Shown: one piece after another, positions 15,802-24,281 of the stretch
How the letters are laid out: each line of letters opens with the position of its first letter
Numbering within the stretch: position 1 is the first letter of the stretch
Source of the DNA: Burkholderia lata
Lineage (GTDB): Bacteria > Pseudomonadota > Gammaproteobacteria > Burkholderiales > Burkholderiaceae
Length of the DNA stretch: 64,000 nt
Assembly (NCBI RefSeq): GCF_902499335.1
Contig: NZ_CABVQK010000008.1
Coordinates: 248,001-312,000, forward strand
Reading direction: 5' to 3'
The notes under the pieces: model-generated
What the model was told of the DNA's origin: nothing
Databases searched by the model: none
What the model saw: only the letters and a program-made list of their open reading frames with translations
Position numbers and translations under genes: made by a program

Positions 15802-18492
15802 GTGGCCAACAATCGTCAACAACCCTGCACGACCGTCGCTCCGTCCAACCGGCGGATCCTCCTGCATGCGCCGCTGGTGGTGCTGCTCGTCGCGTCCGGC
15901 CCCTGCTTCTCCGCCGACGGCGACACGGAGGCGGGCCGCGTCAACGAAATCGCCGGGACCAACGGCACGCCGGACGCGGCGCCGCGCGACAGGCAGCCAA
16001 CGGTCGTGTCGATCCAGATTGCCCAAGTTGAAGACGACCCGCCCTCTCATGCGCCGACGCCGATCGCGCAGGCGTCGGATGCGTCGATGCGGATCACGCA
16101 GGCGTCGAACCCGCAGCCGCCGGCCATGCCGACCACGGTCGTGGTGGAACCGGAGGCGCCGCAATCGAGCGACCCGGTGCCGGGCGCGCGAGCGCCGGAT
16201 ACGCCCGCACCGGTCGCGCACGCAACGGACGCACCGATGCTGCTTGCGCAGGCCGAGAACGCCCGGCCGCCCGATGCGCCGACGCTTCTCGCCTCGACGA
16301 TGTCCGACACGTCGGCATCCCCTTCACCGGCACCGGTCGCACCGGCTTCGGATACCCCGCCGAAGATCGCACAGGCCGCGCCCACCGCGCCGTCGATTGC
16401 GCCGACGCAAACCGCGCAGGCATCCGGCACCCCGATGCCGGACTCGCCCTCGCCCGTTCCGCCGATGCCCGGCTCGCCACCGCCGTCGTCCCCGGCGCCG
16501 AACTCGCAGACGCCCGGCGCCCAGCTGCCCGACGAACCGACACGACGATCGCAAGGACCTGACGTCGAAACACCGAATCCCCAGGCGCCGAATCTCCGTA
16601 CCGCCGACGTCGAGACCGTGCGCAACGATGTGTTCGGCCTCGCGGCGAGCGGCGGCGCAATCAAGGCGCTCGACGAAGCGAAGGCACGGCCCGATGCGTT
16701 CTCCGCCGTCGACATCGCGCAACTTGAAGAACTGTCGATTCGCCAGCAGGTGCGCGGCGGGCGCGACAAGTCGCGCGCGATGACGAGTGCCGACCGCTTC
16801 GACGGGATCGACAGCGCGCTGCGCGCGGCCGACGATCTCGACAAGCGGATGCCGCCCACACCCGAGTACACGCCGGTCAGGACGGCGCTCGCAGGCGACC
16901 GCACGGTCGCCTATGCGGCGCGCGGCGACATGAAGACGGCCGTCGCGACGTTCGAGACCATTCCGTCGAACGCGGAGATCTCGATCGACGCGCTGTCGGC
17001 CGTCGGCGACGCCTACCTGTACCTGAGCGAACCAGGCAAGGCCAACGCCGTGTACCAGCGCGCGCTGAAGCAGGCAACCGCATCGCCGACGGACCGCGCG
17101 ACCCGCGGCTTCCAGTACGGTGCGCGCACGCGCCCGATCGAACTGCGCGAAGGGCTGTTCTGGTCGTACGTCGACCAGGCACGCGCGGCGGACGCGAAGC
17201 AGGCGCTCGACGACATGGGCGCGTCGCTGCCGCCGGCCAAACAGGTCAGCAGCTACGGCCCGGAGGAAAGCGACTATCTGCGCTACTACCGGCTGCGCGC
17301 GCAATACCTGATCTACACCGGCCACGTCGACGAAGGGATCGCCGCGCTCGAGGAACTCGAGAAGCAGGTGCCGTTCAACGCGGAGATCCGTGCCGCGCAC
17401 GCCGACGCGGTGTCCGGCCAGGCGCATCCCCGTCAGGCGATCGCGATGTATCGCGCGTCGCTGACCGACCACCCGGACAGCGTCGAGATGCTCGCGGGCC
17501 TCGGCCGCGCGTCGCTCACGGCCGACGACTACGCGAGCGCGAAGACCGTCGACCAGACCCTCGACAACACGTTCCCGGACAGCGGTGCCGTGCGGGGCTT
17601 CAAGCGCGACTACAACGCGTACCGCAGCCCCGTGTTCACGACCGACCTGAGCTACGAGCACGGCAACAGCGCGCTGGCCGACAACAGCTTCACGTCGGAC
17701 AGCTATGTGTATTCGCAACCGTTCGGCGACAACTGGCGCGTGTTCTCGCACACGTTCTTCGGCTATGCGCAGACCGACGCCGGCAACGTCAGCCGCACGC
17801 GTACGGGCGTCGGCGGCGACTACCGGCACGGGCCGCTCACGATCCAGGGCGAAGTCACGCGCTCGTTCGGCACGGACGGCCGAACCGGCGGCCGCGGGTC
17901 GATCGCGTATGCGCTGAACGACTACTGGACGGTCAGCGGCGCGCTCGACACCAACGACAACTCGCTGCCGTGGAAGGCGTATGCCGCGCACATCTGGGGC
18001 CGCTCCGCGAACGTCTCGGTCGTGTATCGCCAGAACGACCGTCGCGAGGTGAAGCTGAGCTACGGCGTGAGCCGCTACAGCGATTCGAACCTGCACCAGG
18101 AGATCGCGGCGACCGCCACGCAGCGCGTGTACACGAGCGCCAACCAGCTCGTCAACGTATCGCTGGATCTCGGCACCGACAGCAACACGCGCCAGGACGC
18201 GCCCTACTTCAACCCGGGCCGCGACTACGCGGCCGCGGCGACCGTCATGCACCAGCTGACGCTGTGGAAGAAGGGCGACATGGGGCTGCAGCAGCGCGTA
18301 TCGGTGTCCGGCGGCGTGTACAACGAGCGCGGCTTCGGCACCAGCCCGCTGTGGAGTGCGCGCCTCGAACATGCGTGGACGTTCAAGCACGACATCACGC
18401 TGACCTATGGCGTCGAGGTCAGCAGCCACGCGTACGACGGCCAGCGCGAGCGCTCCGAAACCGGCTTCATGTCGGTCAACCTGCCGTTCTAG
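15802..18492 (+). CDS. pgaA: PgaA: PNAG outer-membrane export porin (896 aa)
   Basis: Exports poly-beta-1,6-N-acetylglucosamine across the outer membrane. Order: signal peptide (hydrophobic APLVVLLVASGPCFS, to about residue 35), a Pro/Ala/Ser-rich low-complexity stretch (about 36-265) with repeated phrases such as APTPIAQASDA and APVAHATDAP, a TPR region (about 270-610), and a C-terminal beta-barrel (from about 610) ending in Phe (SVNLPF), as expected for outer-membrane insertion. The low-complexity insert explains why the protein is longer than the roughly 800-residue E. coli PgaA. Start is GTG at 15802, preceded by AAAGGAGG at 7-8 bases; more upstream frames overlap the previous gene. Confidence 0.9.
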   Translation: MANNRQQPCTTVAPSNRRILLHAPLVVLLVASGPCFSADGDTEAGRVNEIAGTNGTPDAAPRDRQPTVVSIQIAQVEDDPPSHAPTPIAQASDASMRITQASNPQPPAMPTTVVVEPEAPQSSDPVPGARAPDTPAPVAHATDAPMLLAQAENARPPDAPTLLASTMSDTSASPSPAPVAPASDTPPKIAQAAPTAPSIAPTQTAQASGTPMPDSPSPVPPMPGSPPPSSPAPNSQTPGAQLPDEPTRRSQGPDVETPNPQAPNLRTADVETVRNDVFGLAASGGAIKALDEAKARPDAFSAVDIAQLEELSIRQQVRGGRDKSRAMTSADRFDGIDSALRAADDLDKRMPPTPEYTPVRTALAGDRTVAYAARGDMKTAVATFETIPSNAEISIDALSAVGDAYLYLSEPGKANAVYQRALKQATASPTDRATRGFQYGARTRPIELREGLFWSYVDQARAADAKQALDDMGASLPPAKQVSSYGPEESDYLRYYRLRAQYLIYTGHVDEGIAALEELEKQVPFNAEIRAAHADAVSGQAHPRQAIAMYRASLTDHPDSVEMLAGLGRASLTADDYASAKTVDQTLDNTFPDSGAVRGFKRDYNAYRSPVFTTDLSYEHGNSALADNSFTSDSYVYSQPFGDNWRVFSHTFFGYAQTDAGNVSRTRTGVGGDYRHGPLTIQGEVTRSFGTDGRTGGRGSIAYALNDYWTVSGALDTNDNSLPWKAYAAHIWGRSANVSVVYRQNDRREVKLSYGVSRYSDSNLHQEIAATATQRVYTSANQLVNVSLDLGTDSNTRQDAPYFNPGRDYAAAATVMHQLTLWKKGDMGLQQRVSVSGGVYNERGFGTSPLWSARLEHAWTFKHDITLTYGVEVSSHAYDGQRERSETGFMSVNLPF

Positions 18493-18506
18493 CAAGGAGA
18501 TCGCGA

Positions 18507-20600
18507 ATGCAAACCAGACGGACCTTCATGTGCGGATGCCTCTGCACGTTTGCCGCCTGTTCGTTGTTCCCGGGCGTGACGAACGCCAAGATGATCGACC
18601 TGCTGCCGCCGTCCGACCCGGCCGACGGCAAGACGTTTCGCGTGATCTGCATGCACGACGTGCGCGACAACCTGATGGCGTCGTTTTCCTCGGCGTCGGC
18701 GATGGTCGACCCGTTCGCGGTCGATACCGGCACGCTGACCGCGATCTTCTCGTGGCTGCAGACCAACAACTACCACACCATCACGGTCAGGCAGATCGAG
18801 GAGTCGCGACACGGCGGCAAGCCGCTGCCGCCGCGTGCGGTGCTCCTCACGTTCGACGACGGCTTTCGCAGCCACTACACGAAGGTGCTGCCGCTGCTCG
18901 AGCGGTTCAAGTATCCGGCCGTGATGGGCATCGTGACCGCGTGGATCGATACGCCGCCGGATACGCCGATCCGCATCAGCGACAAGGTCCAGGTGCCGCG
19001 CGACTACTTCATGTCGTGGGACGAGGTGAAAAAGGTCGGCCAGTCGCAGCTCGTCGAGCTCGGCTGCCACACGCACAACCTCCATCACGGCGCGGTCGCG
19101 AATCCGCAAGGCAACGAATTGCCGGCGACCACGTCGCACCTCTACCTTCAAGACGAGAAGCGCTATGAAACCGACGCCGAATTCGAGGCGCGCGTGCACA
19201 ACGACCTGCAGACATGCGTGCGGCAGATCCGCGAACATACCGGCATCGTCGCACGCTCGATGGTGTGGCCATACGGTGCGGAAAACCAGCCCGTGCGCAC
19301 GATATCGACGTCGCTCGGCATGGACATCCAGTTCAGCCTCGACGCCGGCCCGAATACGCCGGACGTGCCGCTGGACCGGCTGCGGCGGATCCTGATGATG
19401 TACGACGTCGACATCGGCGGGTTCGAGCGCTCGATGCGCGAGCCGGCGTCGAACCGCGGCGACGTCGACGTGCCCGAGCGCATCGTGCAGGTCGATCTCG
19501 ACCAGGTCTACGATCCGGATCCCGCACGGCAGGAAGCGAATCTCGGCAAGCTGATCGAACGCATCTACCGGATGCAGCCGAAATCGGTCTACCTGCAGGC
19601 GTATGCGGATCCGAAAGGCACGGGCGTGGCCGAATCCGTGTATTTCCCGAACCGGCACCTGCCGATGCGCGCCGACCTGTTCTCGCGCGCCGCGTGGCAG
19701 CTCAATACGCGCTCCAACGTGCAGGTGTACGCATGGATGCCGGTGCTCGCGTTCCGGCCGCCGGCCGACAAGCAGCGCGGGCTCGACGCCGTGAGCGCCT
19801 ACGGCGGCACACCGGCCCGCGAGAACGGCACGCGCACGTTCCGGCTGAGCCCGTTCGATCCGGCTGCGCGGCTGATGATCCAGCAGATCTACGAGGATCT
19901 GAGCAAGCACGCGTCGTTCAGCGGCATCCTGTTCAGCGACGATGCGGTGCTCGACGACTACGAGGATGCGGGCCCCCACGCGCTGCGCACCTATTCGCAG
20001 TGGGGGCTGCCGGCCGACGTCGGCAAGATCCGCGAGAACCCCGACCTGATGAAACGCTGGACCCGGCAGAAGTCGCGCTACCTGATCGACCTGACCCGCC
20101 AGCTCGAACAGGTCGTGCTGGCCCACCAGAACGTGGGCGACGTGCTGACCGCGCGCAACATCTTCGCGCTGCCGGTGCTCAAGCCCGAATCGGAAGCGTG
20201 GTACGCGCAGAACTACGACGATTTCCTTGCCACCTACGACTACGTCGCGCTGATGGCAATGCCGTACATGGAGCAGGCAAAGGATCCCGAAGGCTGGATG
20301 GACCAGCTCGTGCGGGCCGTCCGTGCGAAGCAGCGCGGGCTGCAGCGCACCGTGTTCGAACTGCAGTCGTACGACTGGCATGCGCACAAGGACGTGCCCG
20401 CCAGCACGCTGCTCGCGCAGATGCGGCGGCTGCGCAGCGAGGGCGCGGTGAATTTCGGCTACTACCCGGACAACTTCCTGAACGGCCTGCCGGAACTCGA
20501 TGCGATGCGCGACGTGATGTCGCTGAAGTCGCGCCTCGACCCGACCTCGATCAACGCGCTGATGCAGATGCAGAAAACACAGGGGACGAAGACACCATGA
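18507..20600 (+). CDS. pgaB: PgaB: PNAG N-deacetylase / hydrolase (697 aa)
   Basis: Partially deacetylates PNAG before export. The N-terminal polysaccharide deacetylase domain shows the metal-site motifs FDDG (Asp117-Asp118) and GCHTHN, and the C-terminal half is the PgaB glycoside-hydrolase-like domain (VQVDLDQVYDPDP onward). Length and order match the family. The leader starts TRRTFMCG, resembling a twin-arginine motif, and contains FAAC, a possible lipobox. AAGGAG precedes the ATG, 14 bases after pgaA. The stop overlaps the pgaC start (ATGA). Confidence 0.92.
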   Translation: MQTRRTFMCGCLCTFAACSLFPGVTNAKMIDLLPPSDPADGKTFRVICMHDVRDNLMASFSSASAMVDPFAVDTGTLTAIFSWLQTNNYHTITVRQIEESRHGGKPLPPRAVLLTFDDGFRSHYTKVLPLLERFKYPAVMGIVTAWIDTPPDTPIRISDKVQVPRDYFMSWDEVKKVGQSQLVELGCHTHNLHHGAVANPQGNELPATTSHLYLQDEKRYETDAEFEARVHNDLQTCVRQIREHTGIVARSMVWPYGAENQPVRTISTSLGMDIQFSLDAGPNTPDVPLDRLRRILMMYDVDIGGFERSMREPASNRGDVDVPERIVQVDLDQVYDPDPARQEANLGKLIERIYRMQPKSVYLQAYADPKGTGVAESVYFPNRHLPMRADLFSRAAWQLNTRSNVQVYAWMPVLAFRPPADKQRGLDAVSAYGGTPARENGTRTFRLSPFDPAARLMIQQIYEDLSKHASFSGILFSDDAVLDDYEDAGPHALRTYSQWGLPADVGKIRENPDLMKRWTRQKSRYLIDLTRQLEQVVLAHQNVGDVLTARNIFALPVLKPESEAWYAQNYDDFLATYDYVALMAMPYMEQAKDPEGWMDQLVRAVRAKQRGLQRTVFELQSYDWHAHKDVPASTLLAQMRRLRSEGAVNFGYYPDNFLNGLPELDAMRDVMSLKSRLDPTSINALMQMQKTQGTKTP

Positions 20601-21868
20601 CCACCCACGGCATCATCCAGCGCCTGCAGGATTTCGTCTTCTACTACCCGTTCTTCATGTCGTACCTGTGGATGATCGGCGGCGTCGTGCACTACTTCCT
20701 GCTCGAGGAAGGCCGCGAGCTGTCCACCCGGACGATCGCGTCGAGCGGCATCCCGAAGATCTCGATCGTCGTGCCCTGCTTCAATGAAGCGGCCAACGCG
20801 CGCAGCGTGATCAGTCACCTGAACGGGATGCAGTATCCGAACTACGACATCATCGCGGTCAACGACGGCAGCACGGATCGTACCGGCGAGATCCTCAACG
20901 AGCTGGCCGTCGAGATCCCGCGGCTGCTCGTGATTCATCACGCACGCAACGAAGGCAAGGCGGTCGGGCTCACGACCGCGGCGGCCGTGTCGAATGCGGA
21001 ATACCTGCTGTGCATCGACGGCGATGCGCTGCTCGCGCATGACGCGATCGGCTGGATGCTCGAGCATTTCCTGACCGATCCGGGCGTCGGCGCCGTGACC
21101 GGCAACCCGCGCATTCGCACGCGCACGTCGCTGCTCGGCCGCATGCAGGTCGGCGAATTCTCGTCGATCGTCGGGCTGATCAAGCGCACGCAGCAAGTGT
21201 ACGGCCGTATCTTCACGGTATCCGGCGTGATCACGATGTTCCGCAAGACCGCGCTCGCCGACGTCGGCTACTGGAGCTCGGACATGCTGACCGAGGACAT
21301 CGACATCAGCTGGAAGCTGCAGTGTCGCGACTGGCGCGTCGTGTACGAGCCGCACGCGCTGAGCTGGATCCTGATGCCCGAGACGCTGAAGGGCCTGTAC
21401 CGGCAGCGGTTGCGCTGGTCGAAGGGCGGCATCCAGGTGCTGATGAAATACGCGGGCACGCTTGCGCGGCCGACGCAGATGATGATGTGGCCGCTGTTCG
21501 CCGAGTACCTGATCGGTATCGCGTGGGCCTACTCGATGTCGTTCATCCTGCTGCTCGCGCTCATCGATGTCGTGTACCCGCTGCCGCAAAGCTGGCACGT
21601 ATCGGTCGTGCCGCACTGGCACGGCATGCTGCTGGTCGCCACCTGCATCCTGCAACTGATCGTCGGCAGCATGATCGACCGTCGTTACGACGAAAAACTC
21701 CTGATGTATTTCCTGGACACCGTCTGGTATCCCGTCGCCTTCTGGCTGATCAGCATGATCACCACCGTCGTCGCCCTGCCTGCCATCGTGCTGCGGGGCC
21801 GCGGCAAGCGGGCCGTATGGGTCAGCCCCGACCGAGGCATTCAACATGAAGAACGCGCCGATTATTGA
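20597..21868 (+). CDS. pgaC: PgaC: PNAG synthase glycosyltransferase (423 aa)
   Basis: Family 2 glycosyltransferase that polymerises UDP-GlcNAc into PNAG at the inner membrane. N-terminal membrane segment(s), then the GT2 domain with VVPCFNEA, NDGSTD, DGDALL (the DXD-type site), TEDIDIS (catalytic base) and RQRLRW (the QxxRW motif), followed by C-terminal membrane helices (SMSFILLLALID, MLLVATCILQLIVG, FWLISMITTVVALPA). The length is normal. The start overlaps the pgaB stop by four bases. It requires PgaD; in other bacteria the PgaC-PgaD pair is activated by cyclic di-GMP. Confidence 0.95.
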   Translation: MTTHGIIQRLQDFVFYYPFFMSYLWMIGGVVHYFLLEEGRELSTRTIASSGIPKISIVVPCFNEAANARSVISHLNGMQYPNYDIIAVNDGSTDRTGEILNELAVEIPRLLVIHHARNEGKAVGLTTAAAVSNAEYLLCIDGDALLAHDAIGWMLEHFLTDPGVGAVTGNPRIRTRTSLLGRMQVGEFSSIVGLIKRTQQVYGRIFTVSGVITMFRKTALADVGYWSSDMLTEDIDISWKLQCRDWRVVYEPHALSWILMPETLKGLYRQRLRWSKGGIQVLMKYAGTLARPTQMMMWPLFAEYLIGIAWAYSMSFILLLALIDVVYPLPQSWHVSVVPHWHGMLLVATCILQLIVGSMIDRRYDEKLLMYFLDTVWYPVAFWLISMITTVVALPAIVLRGRGKRAVWVSPDRGIQHEERADY

Positions 21869-22334
21869 CCTCTCCCTGCGCGCACCGCGCGAAATGATCG
21901 CCGAGCGCGGTCGCATCGTCGGGTCCGTGCTGATCATCTGGTTCCGGCTCTTGCGGCCGGCACTCGTGGGCGCCGTGTGGGCATCGATCTGCATCTACAC
22001 GTACCGCTACCTGCTGCCGTTCAACCCGGCCGAGATACCGATCGAACAGATGGTGTTCTACGCGACCAGCATCGCGATCATCGCCGGCACCATCGTCACG
22101 TGGCTGATCGCCGGGCGCGTCGTGCATCCGCTGGCGCACCGGTTGCGCGTGTCGAAGATGCTGCGCCGCTCGGCCAGCGCAAAGGTGCGCTCGGTACCGG
22201 CGAACGCGCTGGCCGGCGCCCACCGGCGCGGCGCGCGGCGCACCACGCGCATTCTCGTCGCGTCGCACGACGCGAACGGCTCGATTTCCGGCATCGAATG
22301 GGTAACCCACGCGGGGCCTCAGCCCCGCGAGTAG
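21846..22334 (+). CDS. pgaD: PgaD: PNAG synthase auxiliary subunit (162 aa)
   Basis: Small inner-membrane partner of PgaC, with two predicted membrane helices (about residues 35-58 and 70-92: MVFYATSIAIIAGTIVTWLIA). The Arg-rich C-terminal tail (LAHRLRVSKMLRRSASAKVR) is expected in the cytoplasm and is typical of the cyclic di-GMP-responsive region of the family. The start overlaps the pgaC end by 23 bases. PgaD diverges strongly between species, so position and topology carry most of the identification. Confidence 0.85.
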   Translation: MKNAPIIDLSLRAPREMIAERGRIVGSVLIIWFRLLRPALVGAVWASICIYTYRYLLPFNPAEIPIEQMVFYATSIAIIAGTIVTWLIAGRVVHPLAHRLRVSKMLRRSASAKVRSVPANALAGAHRRGARRTTRILVASHDANGSISGIEWVTHAGPQPRE

Positions 22335-22451
22335 GTCAGCGCAGACGCGCCGCCGCGCACGGGACTGCATCGTGCCGCGCGGCGTCGCCGCTGACACCGT
22401 ACTGCCGTGCCTGGCCGGCAGCGCGGCAACCTTTTGTGGACGAGGTGAATC

Positions 22452-24281
22452 ATGTGCGGAATCGTCGGAGCAAGCGGCCTGAACAATCAGGTGCCGCAAC
22501 TGGTCAATGCACTGAGCCGGCTCGAATATCGCGGCTACGATTCGTGCGGCATCGCCGTGCAGGATGAAGGCCGCCTGCGCAGCGAACGTACGCTGCGGCG
22601 CGTGACCGACTTGCAGGCCCGCGTGCTGACGTTGGGCCTCGAAGCGCAGACCTGCATCGCGCATACGCGCTGGGCGACCCACGGCGCGCCGTCGGAAATG
22701 AACGCGCATCCGATCATGTCCGGCGACACGATCGCGGTCGTGCACAACGGCATCATCGAAAACCACGACACGCTGCGCGTGGAGCTGCGGGAGCGCGGCT
22801 ATACGTTTCGCGGCCAGACCGATACCGAGGTAATCGCGCACCTGATCCACAGCCTCTATCGCGACGACCTGTTCGACGCGGTCGTGCGCGCCGTCAAGCG
22901 GCTGCACGGCGCGTATGCGATCGCGGTACTGAGCGCGCGCGAGCCGCAGCGCCTTGTCGCCGCGCGCGCGGGCTCGCCGCTCGTGATCGGCATCGGCGCA
23001 GATCAGAACTACCTCGCGTCGGACTGCGCGGCGCTCGGCGACCTGACCGACCGCTTCGTCTACCTGGAAGACGGCGACGTCGCGCTGATCACGCCGGACC
23101 GCATCGCCGTGGTCGACTCGGGCGGGTACGACGCCCAGCGCCCGCTGTGCCAGGTGAAGGCGCGCGAAGGCGACGCCGCACTCGGCCCGTACCAGCACTT
23201 CATGCAGAAGGAAATCTTCGAGCAGCCGAAGGCGATCGACAGCACGCTCGACGGCATCGACACGATCTCGCCGGCGCTGTTCGACGCGACCGACGGCACG
23301 CGCGCGCTGCTGTCGAGAGTCAGGAGCGTGCTGCTGCTCGGCTGCGGCACCAGCTACTACGCGGGCCTGACCGCGAAATACTGGCTGGAGGCCATCGCGG
23401 GCGTGCCCGCCCAGGTCGAGATCGCCAGCGAATTCCGCTACCGCGATACGGTGGCCGATCCGCGCACGCTCGTCGTCGGCATTTCGCAATCGGGCGAGAC
23501 GGCCGACACGATCGGCGCGATCGAACGGGCACGCGACATGGGCCAGGAACTGTCGATGGCGATCTGCAACGTGGCGACCAGCACGATCGCGCGCAACGCG
23601 CCGCTGCGGTTCCTGACACGGGCCGGCATCGAGCTCGGCGTCGCGTCGACCAAGGCGTTCACGACGCAGCTCGTCGCGCTGTTCGTGCTGACGCTGACGC
23701 TCGCGCAGCTGCGCGGCCGGCTCGACGCGAAGCAGGTCGCGCTGCACCTGAAGCAGCTGCACGCGCTGCCCGAGCGCATCGGCCACGCGCTCGCGCTCGC
23801 GCTCGAAACGCAGATCATGGGCTGGGCCGCGAAGTTCGCGCACACCGAGAACGCGCTGTTCCTCGGGCGCGGCATTCACTTCCCGATCGCGATGGAAGGC
23901 GCGCTGAAGCTCAAGGAGGTGTCGTACATCCACGCGGAAGGCTATGCGGCCGGCGAACTGAAGCACGGCCCGCTTGCACTCGTCACGAGCGCGATGCCGG
24001 TCGTCACGATCGCGCCGGACGACCGCCTGTTCCAGAAGCTGAAATCCAACATGGCCGAAGTGCGCGCGCGTGGCGGGCGGCTCTACGTGCTGGCCGGCGA
24101 TCAGCTCGGGATCGACGCCGACCGCGACACGCACCTGATCCGCGTGCGCGAATCGGGCGACCTGCTGTCGCCGATCGTCAACGTGATCCCGCTGCAGCTG
24201 CTCGCGTATCACGTCGGCTGCGCGCGCGGCGCCGACGTCGACAAGCCGCGCAATCTCGCGAAATCGGTGACCGTCGAATGA
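22452..24281 (+). CDS. glmS: Glutamine--fructose-6-phosphate aminotransferase (609 aa)
   Basis: Makes glucosamine-6-phosphate from fructose-6-phosphate and glutamine, the first step toward UDP-GlcNAc. The start MCGIVGA exposes the glutaminase nucleophile Cys2. Two SIS domains follow (GCGTSYYAGL, ISQSGETADT; GRGIHFPIAMEGALKLKEVSY) and the protein ends with the conserved KSVTVE. Full length. Its place 117 bases after pgaD indicates a dedicated copy supplying PNAG precursor; a housekeeping copy presumably lies elsewhere. The spacer shows no glmS-ribozyme-like element that I can identify. Confidence 0.95.
   Translation: MCGIVGASGLNNQVPQLVNALSRLEYRGYDSCGIAVQDEGRLRSERTLRRVTDLQARVLTLGLEAQTCIAHTRWATHGAPSEMNAHPIMSGDTIAVVHNGIIENHDTLRVELRERGYTFRGQTDTEVIAHLIHSLYRDDLFDAVVRAVKRLHGAYAIAVLSAREPQRLVAARAGSPLVIGIGADQNYLASDCAALGDLTDRFVYLEDGDVALITPDRIAVVDSGGYDAQRPLCQVKAREGDAALGPYQHFMQKEIFEQPKAIDSTLDGIDTISPALFDATDGTRALLSRVRSVLLLGCGTSYYAGLTAKYWLEAIAGVPAQVEIASEFRYRDTVADPRTLVVGISQSGETADTIGAIERARDMGQELSMAICNVATSTIARNAPLRFLTRAGIELGVASTKAFTTQLVALFVLTLTLAQLRGRLDAKQVALHLKQLHALPERIGHALALALETQIMGWAAKFAHTENALFLGRGIHFPIAMEGALKLKEVSYIHAEGYAAGELKHGPLALVTSAMPVVTIAPDDRLFQKLKSNMAEVRARGGRLYVLAGDQLGIDADRDTHLIRVRESGDLLSPIVNVIPLQLLAYHVGCARGADVDKPRNLAKSVTVE

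Noticed and set aside
22335..22451. A glmS ribozyme or riboswitch between pgaD and glmS
   Set aside because: The 117-base spacer lacks the recognisable core of that ribozyme, which is known mainly from Gram-positive bacteria.
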